Shown piece by piece: positions 33,389-43,673 of a stretch of DNA of 64,000 bases. Both the position numbers and the translations under genes were made by a program. How positions within the stretch are numbered: position 1 is the stretch's first letter; every line of letters starts with the position of its first letter. The notes under the pieces are model-generated. The model saw only the letters and a program-made list of their open reading frames with translations. It searched no databases and was not told the origin of the DNA. The stretch spans positions 147,121,885 through 147,185,884 of the forward strand of contig CM043958.1 of assembly GCA_014529385.2 (NCBI GenBank), in the 5' to 3' direction. Origin of the DNA: Adiantum capillus-veneris (Eukaryota; Streptophyta; Polypodiopsida; Polypodiales; Pteridaceae).

Positions 33389-36300
33389 TCATTCTCTCTT
33401 GACTTTCATACGCGCCTTTCTAGCTTTCCAAGTGCTTCTCTGATTTTTCATTTCTGCACTTAGAGCATCGGTCTTTCGCTCTTCAATTATGGGTGCGTTT
33501 GTCATTCGTTGAGCTTGGGCCCGTGTCGGTGCCTGAATAGGTATTATTGTCTCGTTTTCTGACCCTCCACTGGAAGGCACTGCTTCCAGCATGTTCAAAG
33601 TAGTTTTTGCTCCTTTGCTCGGGTTCTTAGGGAAATCAAGAATCAAGTGAGTAATTCCACACTCGGTGCAATACGCGTTGACTCTAATGATTTCGTCGTG
33701 AGGACAATCCCTTAGCCAATGGTCTCCACCACACTTGTAGCAGGGTCCCTTAGGCTGTTGAGGTGCTCCTTGAGCTCCTCTCTGTTGGTATGCATGCCTC
33801 TGCCCGCCCATGCCTCCGTTGGCTATGAACAATAGTGTTCATTCATCCAAGTTGTATCTTCCTTCTCCTGCTGCCAATGCAGCTGTTGGTGGACCTGTAC
33901 TTCCAATCATGCTCCAAGGTTCTGGCGTTGGGGGTTCTTTAGGTGGATAATAGACAGGATTTGCTGCATATCCATTGGAATCTTCGTAATATGCATGCAT
34001 AGGTACCAAATCCCTCTTCTGGTTCGTTTACCGTTGGTGTGTATCTTATGCCGACCGCTGGTAATCTTGGTAGGGGTGGTTGTTACCTCAATACTGGTTG
34101 TGGTCTCTCAACACCTACAGGTCCTGGTAAGTTGCCTGCTTGATACCTAGGCATCGGTGGAAGTTGAGGAGATGCTACCTGAGCTTCGGGAGCATAAGGT
34201 TGCTCTCTCACATATCCCTTGTTATAATAACATTCCTCCGTCACATGGTTTGTCCATTTTAGTTCAATAGCACACCACTTCAGCTGCTTAGCCTGAGGCT
34301 TGGCATACATATTAATTTTTTTTAGCACTTCCTCCACAAGCTGCTCCTGGCTTACAACTACTTCTCCTTTCGGTGATGTCTTAGCGGACTTGCTTCCACT
34401 TTGTTGTGAGGATGAATTGTCATCAAGATCCTTGAATTCACCCTCCTTGTAGACCGCACAATTGTCTAAAAGTAAAGAGCCTCCTTAGTTAACTCATTTA
34501 ACGTCGTGCTCCTTTTCATATGTAAGTCCTTCTGGAGATCTGTGTTCCGTAGTCCTTGAATAAATATAAGCATAAGTTTGGACTGAGTAGGTAGTCCTTC
34601 CACAGGGCAGAACTTCACATATCTTTTTAGTCGTAGGGCTACCTTTCGCACAGATTCCCCTTCTTTCCGTTTGAATTTATGGATTTGTGAGACTGTATTA
34701 TGAGCCATCCCCCTTTGTGAGAATTCCTCAATAAACTCGTCAAACACCTCCTCCATAGACTCAAAGTCTCTACGCTCCACAGAGTCAAACCAAGTAGCGG
34801 CATCCTCTTCTAGGGTAATTCCAAACCCTGTAAATTGAGTAGGGAAGTCCAACACTTCTTCAGCTCTAATTACACGCACAAAGGCTGCTACATGATCCCT
34901 AGGATCTTTGTTTCCCGTGTATTTCTTGTTTACCCATTTTTGCACCTGGGAAGGTCTAATTCTACGATGGTCTAAAAATCTCATCATTGGTTCTCCTCGT
35001 CCTACTCGATATACCTCCTCTGGCCATCGGTAGTGGGAGGGTTCCTCTCCCAGAGGTGCCCCTAAGCCATAATTTCTTATGGTTCTTGCAAGAGGTGGCT
35101 CGTCTCTTCTAACTCGTTTTATGGGTTGCCTTCCAGGCTATGTCGACTCTTGAGTTTTTGGCTTACTCTCGTCTTGATACTGTGAATAGAGTGGTGGTTC
35201 TTGTAAATCTCTTAGCCCTCGTGCGGCTGGATAACCATCTCTGTTTCGGTCTTGTTCTAATGTCGCACTTTGTTGGAGCCATGCCTGCAATGATGGTTGG
35301 GTTGCTTGTTGGTTCTGGTAGTTGAACGTCTGTTGTCGGTTAGAATGTGATGTTGCATCGTACTCTTCTGAAAATGGATTTGTCGACTTGCTAGGGGTAT
35401 AGGTGGACCTTGGTACTTCTTCGGGGGCATATGTTGATGTTTTTGGAACTGTTGTCTTTTCTATCTCCTATGGGAGAATTCATTTGTATTCTTGCCTGTA
35501 CCTGTCAACAAAAATGATATCCTTCCCTATAGCAATTTCATAAGAGAATAAGTAAAGAACCTTGTCTTTGCTTAATTCATTTGGGTAGGGTTCTTTGCAT
35601 CAAAAATAAGATACTACTCCCTCGCTCTCATGCTTGTAAATTCCCACATTCTCATTATAGGTAGAGACCCTGGTTGCTTTTTTATCATACATAAAAAGAG
35701 CTCCAGGTCGATCAATTTTTGGAGGCGGATCTTGAGCCTCTAAGACCATTTTTTCTTTTCCACATTATCTCCTTATCTATTGTAATCCTCAGTGTTACTA
35801 ACTATCAAATAGTGGTTCCCCTTTTCGTCTCGGAATCTATCTCCATCATCATAGACTCGAATTATCTCTAGTCTCTGAGAAGGTCTTTCTTCTATACAAA
35901 TACACTTCCATCCCCAATAGTCAGAATAAAATAGGGATCCCCTAGAGTTTGTTCCTTCTAAGAAGATTATAGTGAACTTGGCATCGTTCAAAGGGTTTTG
36001 GGAGGTACTTCCTCCTAGCATTGGTCCTTCACCAGAGAAACCTCCTAGCTGTTGACTATCGATACATCATGAAGAAGGACTTATCTGATGAAGTGTCAGT
36101 ATCACTACCCTCCTCAATGATTGGTGATAATGGATCTAGCCTTGCCCGAGTTACACTCTCCTCAGTAGACACTAAGCTACCCTGATCACCTGCCACTTTT
36201 TGGTCTCTAAGAATGTGTCTTCCTAATCTTAAATTCATCAAACTTAGCAATGCAATTTATCACAAATCAACCACTCACCTAGCAAGGGATCAGTTTCTGC

Positions 36301-36426
36301 ACAACTTCTTGCCTTGCCGCTAAATATACCTATACACAAGCGTTTAATTTCGACAGTTGAATCAAAGCATTTAACCGCTAGAGGTGGTCTTAGTAATGAT
36401 TGGTATAACTGGAGGGTTAACCTCAA
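33389..36426 (-). pseudogene. Gag of the 20-kb element
   Basis: In coding order, frames 36426-35773 carry an N-terminal region (LFYSDYWGWKCICIEERPS) of unknown fold, and a broken segment follows. Frame 34987-34466 is the capsid core (VRVIRAEEVLDFPTQFTGFG, AATWFDSVE, EFSQRGMAHNTV, GESVRKVALRLKRYVKF), matching the plant retrotransposon gag domain. Frame 34337-34083 has a WTNHVTEECYY segment and a Pro/Gln-rich stretch. Frame 33832-33389 has the zinc knuckle CYKCGGDHWLRDC and a second, damaged one, CTECGITHLILDF, with the last Cys lost. Stops and frame changes occur around 34400, 34050 and 35100-35700. Confidence 0.82.
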
Positions 36427-38042
36427 CCACTACTGTACTCTATACACTTCGGATGTTCTTGATTAGGCCTGCTAATATGAAACTATACTTTACTCGAGTG
36501 TTTGTCAGTCTAGAGGTAAAGTCTTAATTCCGTATTTTCACCGTCAAAAGGTCAACAAGGTCCAATTCACTTCTGAAAGTTGTTCTGGAACTCTTAAGTC
36601 AATTGGAACATCACTCTATGTCCACAGTCAGATTTTGACTTCAATATCATGCAGTAGACATTCTACGCGTAGCATGTCTAACTTCTAAAAAATTTTCCAA
36701 ATTCAAACCACAGACTCCTCTTAAGGTGCTGATCAATATGGTATGCTGACAATTGGATTTGGAGTGCTAAATCATTGTGAACACATCCTACACGTAGGAT
36801 GTCTAAGTGCTCTGATTGACTCCAAACTTGAGCCACAGCTTCCCTTTGATGTCAGCAACCCAATGCTATGCTTAGATTTTAGTTTGGATTTCAAAAGACC
36901 CCAAATTTAGCTATTCTAGCCTTTTTCAGTAAAAAATGCTAAAGTCTGCTTAAACCCAATTTTCTCACCCAATTGAATGAAACCTTTCTCATGCACTCAA
37001 TAAATCATGTAGATCATGTTCATGAAGACATCCTATGGTTTTGGTCTTAAAATAATACCTTGGCACAATTTGGGTAAGATGTCTGACAATTTCCTTTCTT
37101 TTGGCCTTATCCTATCAAGATATGGTCAAATTCCCCCTTCCAGGTGAAAATAGGGTAATTGCTACCTTCTAAACACAGTGGTCAACTCAGATTTTCAAAA
37201 TTCTCACCAGAACACCCTGGAGACATCCTACGCGTAGGATGTCTACTACTCCTTTTCTCATATTAAAGTGCTACTTTGCCTTCCCTATGCTCTCAAAAAG
37301 TACCAATATGCCTTACAAGTGCAAAAATATGCAAATTTCTCTCAATTTAAACCTTTTCTGAAATTTTACGTTTTCTGAGTCTGCCTTTTAGCTTTTGGGC
37401 AATCCAATAAGGGAAAAACACTCAAGTCTATATGTTACTAGGGTGAAACCCACCCTTTGAACACACAGGTGACCTCAATTTCTCCAAATTCCCTGCTAAA
37501 ATCCCCCTGGAGACATGCTACGCGTAGGATGTCTACTGTCTTAAAATTTATTTTTTTTTCTGACAGAAGTACTCCCTATGCTTTGTAGCTCTCTCAAAAT
37601 TACTCACAGATACTTTTGAACTTCAATTCAGCTTCTAAACACTCTTTTCTGTCTTTTACAGCTCTTTGATGAGCCTAATAGCATATATAACATGCATGAA
37701 GTGCTCCAGATCATAAATCATGATGTCCTACTTACCCTGCTCCTACTCATCATGTGAGATGGTGATTTTGGTGTCTCGGTTGCTTTCTGGCCGCCCCGGA
37801 CTCTCAAGCTATCCCTTCACCGCCTCTACCACTCCAGCTCCTACTCTCTACCCCACAACTTAACTAATACCTAAAACTACCTAAGTCGAAGGATCTAGGC
37901 CAGACACACGCTCCCTAGACTCCTCCTAAGACCTAGAGAGTCTCCCACACTCTGATCCTATCTAAATGTAAAATAAGACTCTGGCAAGCCAGAGAATCCC
38001 TATCCTTAAGGATTAGTCTCAGTCACCTATCTAGGGTTTTCG
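36427..38042 (-). other. 5' leader of the 20-kb element
   Basis: A non-coding leader of about 1.6 kb between the PBS and gag. It holds the second set of palindromes. The PBS-proximal end (37740-38040) is C-rich on the plus strand with many CTCC runs. Confidence 0.75.
36656..37534. repeat. Second palindrome cluster, in the leader
   Basis: Copies start at 36656, 36781, 37221 (perfect 24-bp palindrome) and 37511 (one change). A half-copy AGACATCCTA lies at 37026 and a weaker half near 37073. At 36656 the mismatches fall at paired positions without being compensatory. Spacings are 125, 440 and 290 bp. The last two full copies share the upstream CCCTGG (or CCCCTGG) with the left array. Confidence 0.88.
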
Positions 38043-38060
38043 TCCCCGACAGCGACGCCA
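38043..38060 (-). other. Primer-binding site of the 20-kb element, tRNA-Asp-like
   Basis: The minus strand reads TGGCGTCGCTGTCGGGGA, one base after the 5' LTR. It resembles the tRNA-Asp-type site TGGCGCCGTTGCCGGGGA recalled from Athila elements, with three transitions. The tRNA identity is from memory. Confidence 0.75.
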
Positions 38061-38061
38061 A

Positions 38062-39007
38062 TGTTGGCGGATACGCCGCAATGGACGTCAGCACAGCGAG
38101 AACTCACCTAACAAGATTTGTCAGCTAAGGACGAAGCTCGACCCATAGGCGCGTGGAAGCAAGCGTGGAAGCAAGCATAGGGTGTCAACCTACACTCGAC
38201 CGACTATTGACTACTTCCTACAGAGGTCTCTACCCAATGTCTAAGTTACAACCTTCAAGAGTACACAAGAGGAGATTTCCTACAACCCTTTCAAGAGCCA
38301 AACACCCATCAAACATTCTCGAAACGCTACGAAACTTGAGGAAAATCCTATTAACACCAATAGGTCGCTCTCCCTAAGGTCCATGAACCAAAACTCCAAC
38401 CCTAAACACCCGGTGCAAAATCACATAGGATGTATGGTCAAAATTTATAGGTCGACTTCTCTGAACACTAAAGTGCCTAATGTGTAGCTCTACTCATTGC
38501 AAACGTGTGGATATGATGAAATGAAAAAACGGACAATGTATGCTCACCGAATCACCAGATATAGCTCGTGGATCTATCTCGCAAAATCGGGCTGTACACC
38601 TGCAATGTAGGTGTTGGCGCGTAGCTCTCTCCGGGGGCAACACACTGCACTTCTCCGCACTCGATTTCGACCACCAGTGTGAGCGTAGCGTCAAGATAAA
38701 CTCTCACTCTCTCTTGTACACAGAGTACGCTCAACTCACACAGACAAAACGTATAAAAATGACAAAGGTTTTTTTGCATTAAGGTTAAAAAGTTGTATAA
38801 ATACCTTACAATCTCAAACCCTAATGTTCCAATTTAACCATTTACTCAGTCTAAAAGTTAAAAATGGGATACAATTTGGAAGCTTCTTCAAGCCCCACTC
38901 TTTACAAAGGTGAAATGACGGTTTCTTCTCAATTAAGGAATAATTACAAAGGAAATTAGTATCCCGCCGGGAAATCATCCTCCGTTGGGTGTGTCCAGCC
39001 GCTAATA
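38062..39007 (-). repeat. 5' LTR of the 20-kb element (946 bp)
   Basis: It is the partner of 18856-19787. It has an extra direct repeat GTGGAAGCAAGC near 38160 that accounts for most of the length difference. The terminal CA has become TA. Confidence 0.92.
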
Positions 39008-39012
39008 GCGTG
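39008..39012. other. Target-site duplication GCGTG, right copy
   Basis: It matches 18851-18855 exactly. Confidence 0.92.
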
Positions 39013-39257
39013 TTGCAAGCAGGCTTCGGCCCTGTGTCGAAAAATGCCCAACAGCCCGGCGCGCTTTCGTTAAGCCTGTGCGGGCTCAGTTTGAGCTCCC
39101 TTCACCCGGTGGCTCTCCTTGCCAAGCCCGCCTGCACACGGAGTTTTCACTTCGTCGTCTCCCTTAGCAAGAGATGATTTCCACGGCATGCAACTCATGC
39201 AAGGGCTTTGTGTGGCTCAAAAACACCACGCCTTTCTTTTCCCAAAAATAGGAACTT
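39013..39257 (-). other. Chromovirus 5' leader, PBS-proximal part
   Basis: GC-rich compared with its surroundings. It continues the leader at 18323-18850 once the 20-kb element is removed. No coding potential. Confidence 0.7.
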
Positions 39258-39271
39258 GGTTCTTGATACCA
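39258..39271 (-). other. Primer-binding site of the chromovirus
   Basis: The minus strand TGGTATCAAGAACC follows the 5' LTR after one base. Compared with the initiator-Met tRNA site TGGTATCAGAGCC it keeps TGGTATCA and diverges downstream. Confidence 0.85.
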
Positions 39272-39272
39272 A

Positions 39273-39406
39273 TGTAAGACTAGGGGAACTAGTGCCTTAG
39301 AGTCCACCTCCCAAAACCTCCCACTATATAGCATGGCTCCTAGCCCTTTGCCCTAGTTGAACTCCCTTTCCACACTGCCTAGCCCGCCCTTGCCCTTGTC
39401 CTGACA
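39273..39406 (-). repeat. Chromovirus 5' LTR (134 bp)
   Basis: It is near-identical to 13473-13625 apart from the short internal duplication there. It contains CTATATAG as a probable TATA box. Its ends TGTAAGAC and CCTGACA match the 3' LTR. Confidence 0.92.
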
Positions 39407-39411
39407 AGTTT

Positions 39412-39857
39412 GTTGCACAAGTCGATTGTTGGAGGGTGTGCACACTCCCTTAGTTTTTTTTTAAAAATTAGGGTGCCCAAACCTTGGTACATCTTTGGTG
39501 TGTACAGTAATCTCCCATGGTGGCAGCGACGGGCAATATCGCAGAGAAATCAAAGAGGCATCACAAAAGTCGGAATAGTGCTCAATCTGGGCCACTCAAG
39601 GACCAAAAATTGTCCCTTACTGTAGTGAAATTCTGTAGAGAGCAATAGCGCTCAATTCTAAGCAGGTCATCAACAACCCCTTTCTCTCCACAAGTGGTCG
39701 TGCCTGCATGGTTCTGGACTACGTTCTCTTTAAGAAGGAGAGAGAGATTAAGCAAGAGAGAGTCAAAATCCATGCAAAGCTCCATGCACCTCCATGCAAA
39801 GTTCATGGACCATGACCCTTCTCCTTCCCCAAGGATCCTGCACCGCTTTGATACTAG
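39412..39857 (-). other. Element B leader with primer-binding site at 39845-39857
   Basis: Read on the minus strand the LTR is followed by CTAGTATCAAAGC, a variant of the initiator-Met site. The rest is a leader without recognisable coding. A 208-codon minus frame crosses LTR and leader (40208-39582) and is judged incidental. Confidence 0.55.
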
Positions 39858-39996
39858 TGTAAGCAATGGGTATTGGAGCATGCAACTTTCCACCAATTGT
39901 GCCCTATATAGTCCCTGTCTTGCTATTAATAGGGACCCCCTATACCACATGTCCGCCTTGGTCCTTGGCCTGCCCGGTCTTACCCTAGGCTTGATA
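39858..39996 (-). repeat. Element B 5' LTR (about 139 bp)
   Basis: It is the partner of 10562-10701, with the shared order TGTAAG, ATTGGAGCATGCAACTTTCC, CCCTATATAG, AGGGACCCCCT, CTTGGCCTGC. The two copies are clearly diverged, which makes B older than the elements inside it. Confidence 0.7.
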
Positions 39997-40935
39997 GATA
40001 GCATAGGGAAACTTGCACAAAAGTGTAACAAAGCGGCTTCAATCTTGGAATGGGGAGAGAAGTTTAGATACTGTAGGGGCTCCTCTCTCCATTGGTCCCC
40101 CTGGCTCTCTAAACTTGGAAGGGGTTCCTTGAAGTACTTTTGGAGAGAAGTTACACGACAAGTAAGAGATAAAGGGATCTCTAAACTATCACACCTTTGG
40201 GATGACAAAAACCTCTGCTAGAAGGATGTGGAGCTATTGGCGCTTCAACATGATTTGTGTTTGTACAAAAGTCTTCTAATCATTTGACTCTTGGAATTGT
40301 CTTCATTATCACCTTCACCCGTCTTCGGGTCAAAGTTAGACTGGAAATCCTAGCATTGGCCAAAAGATAGAGTGTTCTTGCTCCCCAAGGCCCAGGATAA
40401 CTATAGTGAGCTGGTGTATAAAGCACCCTACATTCGCAAAATGTGGAAGAAAAATTGGTCTGAAGAGCGTTGGCAAAGAAGTGTTAGTGCCATCTGGGAG
40501 ATCAAATGGCCTAAATACATGAAGTTTTTTAGATGGAAGGTCCTTGGGGAGCCATTCCTAATGGGATTAAGGTTCACGCTAGAGGGATCGACATTGACAC
40601 TTGCTCTAGTTGCAGTCAACTTATGAGGACCCCCTATATCTGTTTAGCAAGTTTCCTTCCTTGTGTGGATAGCCTCTTAAGTCTACAAATGGATACAGAA
40701 GACATGGAAGATTATCTTTTTTACATATGACTTGATCTTGGGAGGGCGTAGGTTCCAAAGTCAAGCCGTTCTAATGTGCACCCAAATCACCAATTTTTGT
40801 TACCTTAATCAGGTATGGAGCTCTAAGAACCTTCGAGTCTTTGAAGCTAAACTGGTTGTGGCTCAATTTGATGAGCTTGTAAGCACCAAGCTCATTCATG
40901 TTGAGAAAATAAAAAACGGACAACAATTACGATAA
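39997..40935 (+). pseudogene. LINE C-terminal fragment with zf-RVT domain, 3' half of a split copy
   Basis: From 39997 the plus strand reads SIGKLAQKCNKAASILEWG, then WPKYMKFFRWKVL, and after a frame change GAIPNGIKVHARGIDIDTCS with a following Cys. This is the zf-RVT pattern at the end of plant LINE ORF2 (W..K.FLW......LPT...L..RGI.....C..C). Several frame changes are present (40208-40372, near 40535, 40730). The matching upstream RT part is at 10239-10561. No poly(A) tail is evident near 40935. Confidence 0.75.
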
Positions 40936-41380
40936 AGTGTGGCACCATGCACTGAGCTGCCTAAACCACTCGAGAGGTTTTTCATAGCACTCTTGTTTTG
41001 GTGTTGGTTGTGATTGTGCCCAAGCCCCTTATGGAATCTTTGCCATCGCAAGGCACATGTAGTGCTTGAGGGAAATTGTATTCCTCAAGCTTTTGGTGTA
41101 TCACTCTCAACTTTCCTCTATCTCTAGTCTACAAGATGATACTCTGAGTTGACCAATCACCACTCATGAGTTGCGTGTCATGGGATAGAGCTCTATCTAG
41201 GGATGTCTAGAAGAGACCAGACAAGATAAGAGAGGAGAGGAAGAGAACACTAAACTATACATAATAATAAGAGAGTTTTCATTAGGTTTATATGAGTCTT
41301 TATCGACATTACATACAAGTTCACACTTTGATCTTGTCCGCCCAAGTTGGCCTAATCAAACTTGGCCTAGTCTTTGTCAC
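40936..41380. other. Spacer between LINE relic and copia element
   Basis: No gene or repeat is recognised. It probably includes the LINE 3' untranslated part. Confidence 0.4.
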
Positions 41381-41542
41381 TGTTGGGGTGTAGGCCAAGT
41401 GGGCGTGGGAAACCTCCCTTTACTTACCTTTTTCCCTTCACACTCTCACTTTCCTCTCCACTAACCCAAATCCTGTGTTGTGTAGTTTCTGCTTCATCCC
41501 CTTCCCCCTTTCTCCTTCCCTTTCTTGTATACTTCGATACAC

Positions 41543-41718
41543 GCCCCGGGGGATTCACCATGGAAAACTTACTGAATCACGTAAGTGCAGGGGAGGGGGG
41601 TTTTTTTACAAGTTACATAAGCGTATAATTTAGGGATAGGCCTCCGATAATTTATCTCCCAAGCTTAAAAATAAAGAAGGGGGGTATCCTACATGTGTGT
41701 GTGTGTGTGGGGGGGGGG

Positions 41719-41753
<35 letters not shown>

Positions 41754-42382
41754 GGGGGTGTGGGGGAGGGGGGAGAGAAGTGAGAAAAGGGAAAAATGAG
41801 AGGAAGTTTTTGTTTTCAAAATCATGGCTTCCCAAAAGAGTCTGCTGTCCTTGACCTTGTGAGTCAATAGCTACAAAGATAAATGCAAGAACTAACATTG
41901 CTTTGTATCAATTTCTTGTTTTGTGATTATAGTTCATTTGCTGGGGGATGAAAGTTATAAAGAGTTTGTCTAGATGCAAATTTACATGGAGAACCTAACA
42001 CAACTTTATAACCATGTTTTTGGAGTAACTTAGATAGGTCAAAATTGGATGAGTAGCCAGAGTGCAGCTGATCGGCCACATAGTTTGAAAGCCAAACTAA
42101 GAAACATTGATGGTACATCTAGTTATCAATAGAAGTGGTTCCTTAATATGTTTCCAATCATTATGCTACACACTCTTTGACTAATTTTACTTGGCTAGAT
42201 CATGTGAGACCTAAATTTTATATGTAAGATAGGGGTATGATAGTTTTCTTCATTAATTGGCGTATAAGCGTAGAAAGGGGGTCATATTCCCTACTAGGAA
42301 TCGTATATAGGGGCTTTATCAAAGTTGCCTGTTCGTAGGTGGCGTCCCATTTTGTATATAGAGTGAATCCCTTGGGATACAC
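41543..42382. mobile_element. About 840-bp insertion in the copia 5' LTR, DNA-transposon-like
   Basis: GATACAC occurs at both borders (41536-41542 and 42376-42382), consistent with a 7-bp target duplication. Just inside, GGGATTCAC (left) and GTGAATCCC (right) form a short inverted repeat. There is no coding sequence and it contains the G tract. It could be a MITE or a non-autonomous TIR element; short imperfect ends keep the call tentative. Confidence 0.5.
41688..41770. repeat. (GT)n followed by a long poly-G tract
   Basis: A TG/GT run leads into 12 G, one A, 31 uninterrupted G (41722-41752) and further G clusters. It could form G-quadruplexes. Length in an assembly is unreliable. Confidence 0.95.
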
Positions 42383-42402
42383 TCACACTCCGTCCTCATC
42401 AA

Positions 42403-42415
42403 TTAGTATCAGAGC
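42403..42415 (+). other. Copia primer-binding site
   Basis: TTAGTATCAGAGC lies two bases after the 5' LTR and matches the initiator-Met tRNA site TGGTATCAGAGC at all but the second and third positions. Confidence 0.8.
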
Positions 42416-43673
42416 TCAGGTGGGAATGGCAGCGGTGTCAGTTGCAGATCACAAAGCTTGCACCATGAGAGGTAGTCATAGCAGGAGCTTGGAGCTCAGA
42501 GCTCGAGAGTTTGGAGCTTGAGAGAAAGCTCGGAGGAGGAGGAGATTGCAGATCGGGGAAATCTCGAGAGGAGATCAAGCTCGCAGCATTGAGCTCTCTA
42601 CCTTGAGAGGAAGCTCTACCGGATTGAGCATTCGAAGCAACAGATTCAATGTCGAGGGCCATCATTTGCTCGTGAGAAAAAATTGAAGCCATTGAGCACT
42701 ACAGAGGAAAGCAAGGTCAGGCAGTAAGATCAGGTGAAGCACTATCAATTGTCATCAATTGGTGTGTGTAGTTACAGATACACACACATGCTGCTGCAAA
42801 TTTTGGTGTGCAAAGTAGCTCAGGGCAGAGGTTACTGAGCTGTAAGCAAGAAAGGGACAAGCACTTCAACTCTAGCAAGTCAATACAAGGATATATATAG
42901 ACAGACTTTTTGTTAAGGAGCAGCAGCATTCTGTCGTGAGCCAGTAACGCTCGTAGATTTGAGAAGTCTTGGTGAGCTCGTGGTCAATAAGGGTGAATTC
43001 GCATGCTGGTTCGGCAGCGTTTTGGGTGACGTAAGTAATTCTGTCTGCTGCACGTAAAGAGCTTCCGTGCTCCCTGCAAGGTCTTGTCGTTTCTGCACTC
43101 CGCAGGAGAGAGAGTAGAGAGAGATGAGCAGCGTTTTGCCCACTCTGCCAAAATTGGCGGAGTTGAGTACTTGCAGGCAGCGTTTTCACAAGGTGACAAA
43201 AACAGCTCACGCCAGCAAAACGGTGCCCATGGTAGCATGCGAATGTGCCCTAGGCAAGTCCAAGCAGGGAATTAGTTGTTGCATACACACACACCGCTTC
43301 TTGTTGCTTATCTTGAGGGCATCCGGCCAGAAAAAGACATCGCTGTCGACCTCGCACGCATTAATCAAGTGGGAGTCCAGCCTCTTGAACCTGTGCTGCA
43401 AGAATTCTACCGCTACGCTCTTGAAGGCCGTGTTCCCAGCAAGGTGGAGATGAGTTGAGACTTTGAGAGCGTGAGCACTCACTGGGCAGCACCTTGAGTT
43501 TGCAAGGACACACACACTGGCGCTGGCAATTTTTGCAAGAAACAACCTGACAGGTCGTCCCAAGGAAGGGTAACTTGCCAAAGTGCCCTTCAAAGGTTAG
43601 TATAGGACTAAAGGTGATGTTATAATGTATAAGTGCAACATAGTATATAACATACAAGTGGTTCTTGATACCT
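42416..43673 (+). other. Copia leader, proximal part
   Basis: Purine-rich leader with many GAGCTC/GGAGCTTGGAGC repeats (42480-42620). Overlapping short frames on both strands have no recognisable motif and are not called. Confidence 0.5.

Larger units (their letters stand above)
18856..39007 (-). mobile_element. 20.15-kb Athila/Tat-like Ty3/gypsy retrotransposon
   Basis: Two LTRs of about 0.93-0.95 kb (18856-19787 and 38062-39007) begin TGTTGGCGGATAC and end GCTAACA or GCTAATA. The exact 5-bp duplication GCGTG lies at 18851-18855 and 39008-39012. The minus-strand order is PBS, leader with palindromes, gag, protease, RT, RNase H, integrase, palindromes, accessory ORF, PPT. The tRNA-Asp-like PBS, large size and extra 3' ORF match what is known of Athila/Tat-group elements, though lineage assignment needs an RT tree. 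Stops, frameshifts, a lost catalytic segment in integrase and an internal solo LTR make it inactive. The LTRs differ by many, mostly transition, changes. Confidence 0.92.
13473..39406 (-). mobile_element. Chromovirus (Ty3/gypsy with chromodomain), split by a 20-kb element
   Basis: LTRs lie at 13473-13625 and 39273-39406, both reading TGTAAGACTAGGGG...CTGACA on the plus strand. The right one is followed on the minus strand by a tRNA-iMet-like primer-binding site (TGGTATCAAGAACC), and the left one is preceded by a polypurine tract. The flanking pentamers are AGCTT (13468-13472) and AGTTT (39407-39411), a target duplication with one change. Removing the nested 18856-39007 element leaves about 5.8 kb, normal for a chromovirus. 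Gene order on the minus strand is gag, protease, RT, RNase H, integrase, chromodomain. Stops and frameshifts make it inactive. Confidence 0.9.
10562..39996 (-). mobile_element. Element B: non-autonomous chromovirus-like LTR element, host of the inner nest
   Basis: Two related terminal segments, 10562-10701 and 39858-39996, share ATTGGAGCATGCAACTTTCC and AGGGACCCCCT. The right copy is followed, reading on the minus strand, by a CTAGTATCAAAGC primer-binding site. A chromodomain-end fragment abuts the left copy. Without the nested 13473-39406 element, B is only about 3.5 kb, so most of gag-pol is missing. The flanking pentamers GACAA (10557-10561) and GATAG (39997-40001) match at only 3 of 5 positions. 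LINE pieces on both outer sides independently support the insertion. Confidence 0.6.
41381..42401 (+). repeat. Copia 5' LTR, interrupted
   Basis: The first 160 bp and the last 20 bp align with the 206-bp 3' LTR. The middle (about 41543-42382) is an insertion absent from the 3' LTR. Without it the LTR would be about 180 bp. Confidence 0.82.

Noticed and set aside
39582-40208. A 208-codon minus-strand protein
   Set aside because: It runs across the element B LTR, leader and LINE fragment; no motif, so a chance frame.
42872-43657. Cluster of overlapping frames on both strands in the copia leader
   Set aside because: No recognisable motif, frames conflict, and the position is an untranslated leader.
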